From Diplocloster modestus (GTDB lineage Bacteria > Bacillota > Clostridia > Lachnospirales > Lachnospiraceae), in the NCBI RefSeq assembly GCF_019042245.1, contig NZ_JAHQCX010000002.1:414267-478266 (forward strand): a stretch of 64,000 bases of DNA. Reading direction: 5' to 3'. The position numbers and the translations under genes were made by a program. Shown here one piece after another: positions 59,249 through 64,000 of this stretch; within the stretch, counting starts at the first letter, position 1; each line of letters opens with the position of its first letter. Below the pieces are notes generated by a model that ran no database searches, was not told where the DNA came from, and was given only the letters and a program-made list of their open reading frames with translations.

Positions 59249-60400
59249 ATGGTATACGTGCGGCCGGAAAGGCAGATGTTATCAATGATAAAACATGTAG
59301 ATCATTTTCACGGCAGCGATCTGGAAAAAATCGCTTCCGTTTACGGAATTCACAAAGAGGATATTGTAAGTTTCAGCGCCAATGTAAATCCGCTTGGGAT
59401 ATCTCCTAAGCTTCGGGAAGCCTTGTCGGAAAAGATCGATGTGATCACCTCTTACCCGGATCGGGAATACACTTCTCTTAGAAAATGTATCGCCCGCTAT
59501 GCCCGTACAGACCCCGGTAATATCATCGTAGGTAACGGTTCAACCGAACTGATCTCTCTGTTCATACAGATCGAGCACCCCAAAAAAGCGCTTATCATCG
59601 GACCGACTTATTCGGAATATGAGCGCGAAGTATCTCTGGGCGGAGGAACCTCTTTGTACTATCCGCTGCAGGAGAGCGAAGACTTTAAACTGGACGTGGA
59701 ACATTTCTGCGGTAAATTAAACGAGAGCATTGATCTGCTGATCATCTGCAATCCGAATAATCCCACTTCCACCTCCATCACCCGCTCCGACATGCGCCGG
59801 ATCCTGGACGTGTGCAAACAGCATGATATCTATGTTATGGTAGATGAAACCTATGTCGAGTTCGCGCCGGACAGCCTTGATGTCACTGCGGTACCACTGA
59901 CGGAATATTATAACAACATCGTCATCCTGCGGGGCATCTCCAAATTTTACGCCTCTCCGGGGCTGCGTCTGGGTTACGCCATCACCGGCAATGACGATCT
60001 GGTCAAAAAGATTAACAACCGAAAAAACCCTTGGACCATCAACGCTTTGGCGGAAGCAGCCGGAGAGCTCATGTTCCAGGACACGGATTATATAAAGGCC
60101 ACCAGGAATCTGATCTCCACGGAACGCAGCCGGATCTATCAGGAATTAGGCAGCTGGGATACGTTGAAGGTTTATGAACCCACCGCGAATTTTCTTCTGT
60201 TCCGTATCCTCGAGGATTCTGTAACCGCACAGGATATCTTTGAGTCCTGTATCCGCAGCTGTATGATGGTCCGCAACTGTTCTACCTTCCCGTTCCTGAA
60301 TAATAAGTATGTGCGGTTCTGCTTTATGAACCCCGCCCAGAATAACGAGTTAATCAGGTGTATCCGAGGGGTGCTGGATGGGAGTGCAGCACTGTATTAA
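59249..60400 (+). CDS. PLP-dependent class I/II aminotransferase (HisC/CobD-like)
   Basis: The product has 383 residues. SANVNPLGISPKLREAL near the start, NGSTELISLFI, ICNPNNPTS and MVDETYVEF (PLP-binding Asp) and RGISKFYASPGLRLGY with the Schiff-base Lys are typical of HisC and CobD-type enzymes. HisC makes histidinol phosphate; CobD makes aminopropanol phosphate. Without his or cob neighbours the substrate is undecided. The first ATG, with AAGGGGAG upstream, is chosen over an internal ATG at 59285, which lacks a site. The stop codon lies inside the next hairpin repeat. Confidence 0.85.
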   Translation: MVYVRPERQMLSMIKHVDHFHGSDLEKIASVYGIHKEDIVSFSANVNPLGISPKLREALSEKIDVITSYPDREYTSLRKCIARYARTDPGNIIVGNGSTELISLFIQIEHPKKALIIGPTYSEYEREVSLGGGTSLYYPLQESEDFKLDVEHFCGKLNESIDLLIICNPNNPTSTSITRSDMRRILDVCKQHDIYVMVDETYVEFAPDSLDVTAVPLTEYYNNIVILRGISKFYASPGLRLGYAITGNDDLVKKINNRKNPWTINALAEAAGELMFQDTDYIKATRNLISTERSRIYQELGSWDTLKVYEPTANFLLFRILEDSVTAQDIFESCIRSCMMVRNCSTFPFLNNKYVRFCFMNPAQNNELIRCIRGVLDGSAALY

Positions 60401-60480
60401 GGGATGCTGTAAAGTATACCTTATGGAGCGGCCATGCCGCGAACCCGCCCGGAGGGCATGTATTAAGGGATGCTGTAAAG
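60397..60480 (+). repeat. Hairpin repeat copy at the aminotransferase 3' end
   Basis: TTAAGGGATGCTGTAAAG occurs at both ends as direct copies. Inside, GCGGC-CAT-GCCGC and GCCC-GGA-GGGC replace the GCAGC-TAT-GCTGC and GCCC-GAA-GGGC of other copies; both strands of the first stem changed together. It overlaps the aminotransferase stop codon and ends just before the stop of the convergent MBL gene. Confidence 0.75.
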
Positions 60481-60485
60481 TATAA

Positions 60486-61292
60486 TCATAAAGTTATAGT
60501 CATGCCGACTCCTGTTTCGGTTATTGGGACTGCTTGGTGAATTTTTGCCTTTGCCTTAAATGAGACACAATGGCTGGGGTACAGGTTTTTAAGCTGCAGG
60601 TTTTCCAGATACGTTATTGTACTATCCAGCTGCCTATTTTCATGAAACAGATGGAATCCCCCGAGAATGCCTGCTATTCTATGGATTCCCGTTACCTTTC
60701 GGGCATGTTCGACAATGTTGCAGATACCGCTGTGGGAACACCCGGTGATCACGAACAAGCCGTCTTTTCCGATGTAGGCCAGGGCGGAGTCTTCCGTTAC
60801 CAGATCCGGGATGCGCCCCTGGGAAGTATATTTCCATCCAATCTGGCGGCGCGGTTCGAAATCATTGTATGCTGGGATCTCTCCTAAATAAAGCAGGTTT
60901 GGAGCCGCCCAATAGGGCTGTGTCGTAAAGGTAACTCGGAATCGTTTGCGAAGCTCTTCTTCCCGGTATGGAGCGCCTATGGGCCCGCCATCGTACTCTT
61001 TTTCCCAAAAGGTTTCGGGGTGGGCGATCAGTTCTAAATGGGACGTCTCCATCCATCCACACAAATACCTCAGGCCGCCGGTATGATCGTTATGGCCGTG
61101 TGAAATAACCACTTTGTCAAGCATTGTCAAATCAATTCCCATACTACAGGCATTCTTTAAAAACACATCTGAATATCCCGCATCAAACAGGATTTTCTCT
61201 TCCCCAGCTTCCAGATAAAAACAGGCTGCCGGTTCTCCTAAATAATACTGATCTATAAATGTATAGTTATCCACCAACACGGTCAATTTCAC
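60486..61292 (-). CDS. MBL-fold metallo-hydrolase
   Basis: The product has 268 residues, probably from a GTG at 61290-61292 with GGAAGC upstream. VVISHGHNDHTGGLRYL is the metal-binding HxHxDH motif, ILFDAGYSD precedes it, and VITGCSHSGICNIV and ILGGFHLF supply the later His ligands. This is close to the group containing the methanopterin-side-chain enzyme MptN/DHPT-phosphate synthase-like proteins, which are common in Clostridia. The substrate is unknown. It is convergent with the aminotransferase. Confidence 0.85.
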   Translation of the reverse strand: MKLTVLVDNYTFIDQYYLGEPAACFYLEAGEEKILFDAGYSDVFLKNACSMGIDLTMLDKVVISHGHNDHTGGLRYLCGWMETSHLELIAHPETFWEKEYDGGPIGAPYREEELRKRFRVTFTTQPYWAAPNLLYLGEIPAYNDFEPRRQIGWKYTSQGRIPDLVTEDSALAYIGKDGLFVITGCSHSGICNIVEHARKVTGIHRIAGILGGFHLFHENRQLDSTITYLENLQLKNLYPSHCVSFKAKAKIHQAVPITETGVGMTITL

Positions 61293-61389
61293 GCTTCCAT
61301 TCCCCCATCACTTAATTACACTCTATAATTACTACTATCACTTATCACTAGTAACAGTGTACCATTAGATACTTCAACCATCAACTGTA

Positions 61390-61545
61390 AAAGGGGCGGC
61401 ACCAGTGCAGGAACTGGTGGCTGCGGAAGGGAAGGGATGGTTCGTTAGCCGTTCTTAGGTCCGGTCGAAGTGATTTGCCCCCACAAGATGAGCCGCCCGG
61501 TTCCAAGGCCCCGCCGCGTTCCTCTCTTCCCGGACTTTATTTGGT
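61390..61545. repeat. Element related to the giant inverted repeat
   Basis: The segment contains CCGTTCTTAGGTCCGG at 61449-61464, identical over 16 nt to the right arm at 53378-53393, then a similar order GATTT-GC-CCC and TGAGCC. GGGGCGGC at its start can pair with GCCGCCCG near 61490. A short CACCAGT/ACTGGTG hairpin lies inside. It ends close to the stop of the reductase gene and may aid termination. The rest of 61293-61584 has no gene. Confidence 0.5.
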
Positions 61546-61584
61546 TTTCGGACAGTCTCTCCTTATTCCATACCCTTCAACGCT

Positions 61585-62949
61585 TTATCCCCGGAACAAA
61601 TCGTTAAAAGCCTCACTCATAGTGGGATGGGTATAAATCGCATCCCGCAAGACCGTATATGGAAGTCCTGCATCTATTGCCAGTTTTATCAGGTTGATCA
61701 TCTCATAGGATTCCTCGCAGAACAGATGTGCGCCCAGAATCTGTCCGGTGCGCTGGTCGATGATAGCTTTCAGCATTCCAGTGGTTTTTTGCAGCACCTG
61801 GGCTTTTGGGATCGCCATAGCGGGCAGGCGGACGATTTTTATCTGGTAACCTTTCTCCCTGGCCTCCTTTTCGCTCAGACCTACCCGCGAAAATGGCGGA
61901 TCCAGGAATACGCTGTATGGTACCATTCCCCGGTTTTCTGTGGTACGGCTGCCGTCTCCCAGCACGGCTGAACTTACGATCCGGTAGTCATCCAGGGATA
62001 TGTAGGTGAACTGGAGACCTCCGGTTACGTCTCCCATGGCCCAGATATTAGGAGCGGTGGTTCTCAGGTGGATGTCCGTTTTGACCGCCCCTCTTTCCGT
62101 CAGCTCCACACCGGCAGCTTCAGGATTCAGTCCGGCTGCGTTCGCCCTTCTTCCGGTGGCGACTAGAATGGCTTCCGCCTGCAGGGTCAGCTCTTCATCC
62201 TGCGTGGTGACATTGAGAATTGCATGCTCTTCGGTATCCGTGATTTTTGTCGTTTTAGTGGATAACAGAACCGTGACGCCTCTGTCTCTTAGGCTTTGCA
62301 GAACGGCTGCTGCGATTTCTTCGTCCTCACGCGGAAGGAATACCGGGTCATCCTGGATAACAGTGACCTGGGAACCAAAATTCTGATACATGGATGCGAA
62401 TTCCATTCCGATATAGCCTCCGCCTATTATCACCAATCTTTTGGGCAGCTGCTCCAGATCCAGAAGCGTTTCGCTCAGATAGGCATATTTACTCTCTTTT
62501 AGGCCCGGAATCGGAGGTATGAAAGGGCTAGCCCCTGTATTAAGGAAGATTAGGTCTGTTTTCAGTTCTTCTTTTACTCCGGCCTTTTCTACAATGACTG
62601 TATGCGCATCCTGCAGGCTTCCCTGGCCTATATAGATTTTTACATTGGACAGATCATCCAGTTTCTTATAATTTTTTTGTCTGAGTTTTGCAGTCAGCTT
62701 GTTTTTTTCCGCCACAGCCTGCTCATACCGCTGCGATTTTTCTGCAAAGCTTCCGCCCATATTCCAGGATAAAGCTGCGCTATGTACCAGAGATTTGGAT
62801 GGAATACATCCCACATTAATACATGTTCCACCAAACATTTTCTCAGACCGCTCAATCAATGCCACATTTTTCCCGGCATCGGCCAGTTCCTGTGCCAGCG
62901 TTTTTCCCCCTTTCCCGAATCCAATGATTACTGCATCATATTTTTCCAT
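61585..62949 (-). CDS. FAD-dependent disulfide-type oxidoreductase (RclA-like)
   Basis: The product has 454 residues. VIIGFGKGGKTLAQELA is the FAD loop, GGTCINVGCIPSKSL the redox-active CxxxxC, LVIIGGGYIGMEFASMY the NAD(P)H loop and IWAMGDVTGG the second FAD motif. The C-terminus has THPTMSEAFNDLF, as in RclA-type enzymes that protect against reactive chlorine or copper stress, rather than the HAHPT of lipoamide or glutathione reductases. It probably acts in redox or metal stress in the cytoplasm. The Crp/Fnr-type gene 140 nt upstream may control it. Confidence 0.88.
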   Translation of the reverse strand: MEKYDAVIIGFGKGGKTLAQELADAGKNVALIERSEKMFGGTCINVGCIPSKSLVHSAALSWNMGGSFAEKSQRYEQAVAEKNKLTAKLRQKNYKKLDDLSNVKIYIGQGSLQDAHTVIVEKAGVKEELKTDLIFLNTGASPFIPPIPGLKESKYAYLSETLLDLEQLPKRLVIIGGGYIGMEFASMYQNFGSQVTVIQDDPVFLPREDEEIAAAVLQSLRDRGVTVLLSTKTTKITDTEEHAILNVTTQDEELTLQAEAILVATGRRANAAGLNPEAAGVELTERGAVKTDIHLRTTAPNIWAMGDVTGGLQFTYISLDDYRIVSSAVLGDGSRTTENRGMVPYSVFLDPPFSRVGLSEKEAREKGYQIKIVRLPAMAIPKAQVLQKTTGMLKAIIDQRTGQILGAHLFCEESYEMINLIKLAIDAGLPYTVLRDAIYTHPTMSEAFNDLFRG

Positions 62950-63085
62950 TTTCGCTTCCCCTTTTCTATAACTGTTTAATTATTAGTTGCAGTTCTATAT
63001 GTAATTATATTAGTTACAGTTTATTTTGTCAATAGTTTCTGGAAAAATACGCACTTACCATCCTAACAGAAAAATCTGCTATTCC

Positions 63086-63733
63086 TTATAATATTTGAAA
63101 ATGATTTCGATGAAACCGGATTTTACCTTCCTTTTGAAGTTTACCCAGTTCACAGGATAAAGCGCTCCGGTCCACAGCCAGATAATCTGCCAGTTCCTGT
63201 CGATTAAAAGGCAGATCAAAACTGCTGCCGTTTCGAAGCGCCTGCGCAGACAAATAGGTCAGCACTTTTTCCCGTATGGACCTTTGGGTTACAATCTCAA
63301 TCTTCCGATTCATCTCTATAGTCTTTCGCGCCAGAATCTGTACCATATTCCGGATAAGCCTGCTGTGATGTCCACAGGATGCCGGACAGGTGGTCATCAC
63401 TCTTCCATAATCCAGCAGTAGTATCCTGCTGTCCTCAGCCGCCAGGATATTGACTGGAATCTCTTTTATTCCTCCGCAGACGAATGCCTCTGCAAAAAGC
63501 TCACCCGGCCCAAGCTGTGCCATAATCAACCGGTTGCCCCAGAAATCTTCCTTAAGAATCTGCAATTTCCCTTCCAGCAGTACCCCGACGCTTCGAATTT
63601 CGTCTCCTGCTGTAAAAACCATATCATTTTTGGAATACTTCTTCTTTTCTACCCGCAGACATCTTAACAGTTCAGTAATTTCATCAGGTTTCATATTCTC
63701 AAACAAGGAACATTTCATCAGAATCTCTTCCAT
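63086..63733 (-). CDS. Crp/Fnr-family transcriptional regulator
   Basis: The product has 215 residues from ATG 63731-63733, with GGAGG 8 nt upstream. The cyclic-nucleotide-type sensor domain (VFTAGDEIRSVGVLLEG, LGPGELFAEAFVCGG) is followed by a winged helix (LPFNRQELADYLAVDRSALS) with a C-terminal wing LQKEGKIRFHRNHFQIL. CPASCGH near residue 117 holds two Cys, which might sense redox state, but no full Fnr Cys set is evident. It probably regulates the flavin reductase gene downstream. Confidence 0.9.
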   Translation of the reverse strand: MEEILMKCSLFENMKPDEITELLRCLRVEKKKYSKNDMVFTAGDEIRSVGVLLEGKLQILKEDFWGNRLIMAQLGPGELFAEAFVCGGIKEIPVNILAAEDSRILLLDYGRVMTTCPASCGHHSRLIRNMVQILARKTIEMNRKIEIVTQRSIREKVLTYLSAQALRNGSSFDLPFNRQELADYLAVDRSALSCELGKLQKEGKIRFHRNHFQIL

Positions 63734-63873
63734 AATCATGTCCTCCTTTCATGAAAAAGATTTTTACTTGGGCAGCTCTTAGCCTGCGGCGGGCCGCGTT
63801 AACGACATCTTCCTTTCCGCCGCTGTTCAAGCCCCCGGAGTTTTTTTATTCAACAGAACGCACCTACCTATTG

Positions 63874-63929
63874 AAAAAGCCGCCGGATCTCCTCTCCGGA
63901 AACCCAACGGCTTTCATCAAATAAAAAAA
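63874..63929 (-). terminator. Terminator after tRNA-Gly
   Basis: A minus-strand hairpin (AAAGCCG...CCGGA...TCCGG...CGGCTTTTT, 63874-63914) lies right after the tRNA. Seven Ts (63923-63929) directly follow the tRNA 3' end. Confidence 0.7.
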
Positions 63930-64000
63930 GCGCGAGACGGGATTCGAACCCGCGACCCTCGCCTTGGCAAGGCGATACTCCACCACTGAGCCACTCGCGC
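63930..64000 (-). tRNA. tRNA-Gly (anticodon GCC)
   Basis: The minus strand reads as a complete 71-nt cloverleaf. The acceptor GCGCGAG pairs with CTCGCGC, the D arm is GGCTCAGTGGTGGAG, the anticodon loop CTTGCCAAG has GCC in the centre, and the T arm has GGGTTCGAATCCC. CCA is not encoded. Its first base is the last base of the window, so upstream tRNAs may follow. Confidence 0.93.

Overview
The window reads as the chromosome of an anaerobic Clostridia member, most likely a gut Lachnospiraceae. The reasons are strong GGAGG-type ribosome binding sites, an oxygen-sensitive glycyl radical enzyme with its activase, several RbsABC-type sugar importers, a DUF5717/DUF5716-type gene trio and many short intergenic repeats. 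Genus and species cannot be fixed from the sequence alone. Nearly all genes lie on the minus strand. No prophage, intact insertion sequence, CRISPR array or rRNA was seen. Layout: 1-2.5 kb holds a cut-off EamA transporter, then a decayed sugar locus (a broken fucose/arabinose-type isomerase divergent from a broken AraC regulator) and a small membrane protein. From 2.5 to 10 kb come a VTC-like protein, a HAD phosphatase and purine synthesis genes read purC-purF-purB, then purA, with a group II intron remnant between purB and purA. From 10 to 11.6 kb is a cation:proton antiporter behind a leader that looks like a fluoride (crcB) riboswitch with a terminator, followed by a second, related attenuator hairpin. 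From 11.8 to 31.8 kb is a roughly 20 kb co-directional sugar catabolic block. In order of transcription it reads: GH78 alpha-L-rhamnosidase, binding protein, ABC ATPase, permease, GH88/105-like hydrolase, LacI regulator, zinc alcohol dehydrogenase, FGGY kinase, DeoC aldolase, aldo/keto reductase, AllA/cupin protein, glycyl radical activase, glycyl radical enzyme, TIM-barrel isomerase/epimerase, SMP-30 lactonase and a GPH symporter. The radical enzyme keeps a Cys-x-Glu active-site loop but in the unusual form ACWEF. Together with DeoC and a sugar kinase this suggests radical dehydration of a sugar or polyol to a deoxy sugar, phosphorylation, and aldol cleavage. This is the best candidate for an undescribed pathway here. 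From 32.3 to 34.3 kb is a TetR regulator divergent from three small genes for membrane and helical proteins. From 34.3 to 42.8 kb is a second catabolic block: an HpaI-type aldolase, an ion-transporter-superfamily permease, a hydantoinase/oxoprolinase-family protein, a zincin-like protein and an IclR regulator, then a PPC/DUF296 protein and two YhcH-type proteins, one fused to a VOC domain. Three copies of a 17-bp palindrome sit upstream of the aldolase. From 43.4 to 52.8 kb is a GNAT/YoaP-like protein on the plus strand, then a third sugar operon with ATPase, two permeases, an LsrB/RhaS-like binding protein, ribokinase, DeoR and a degenerate second ATPase, behind a near-perfect sigma-A promoter. 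From 53.1 to 59.1 kb is a giant inverted repeat followed by the DUF5717/actin-like/TPR trio. From 59.2 to 64 kb are a PLP aminotransferase bracketed by hairpin repeats, an MBL-fold hydrolase, an RclA-like flavin reductase, a Crp/Fnr regulator and a tRNA-Gly(GCC). At least four dispersed repeat families were recognised by eye: phased GGACATGTCC palindromes, a ~74-bp element with terminal inverted repeats, a repeat carrying a Shine-Dalgarno sequence, and a large inverted-repeat family. Product names come from recalled family motifs, not searches.
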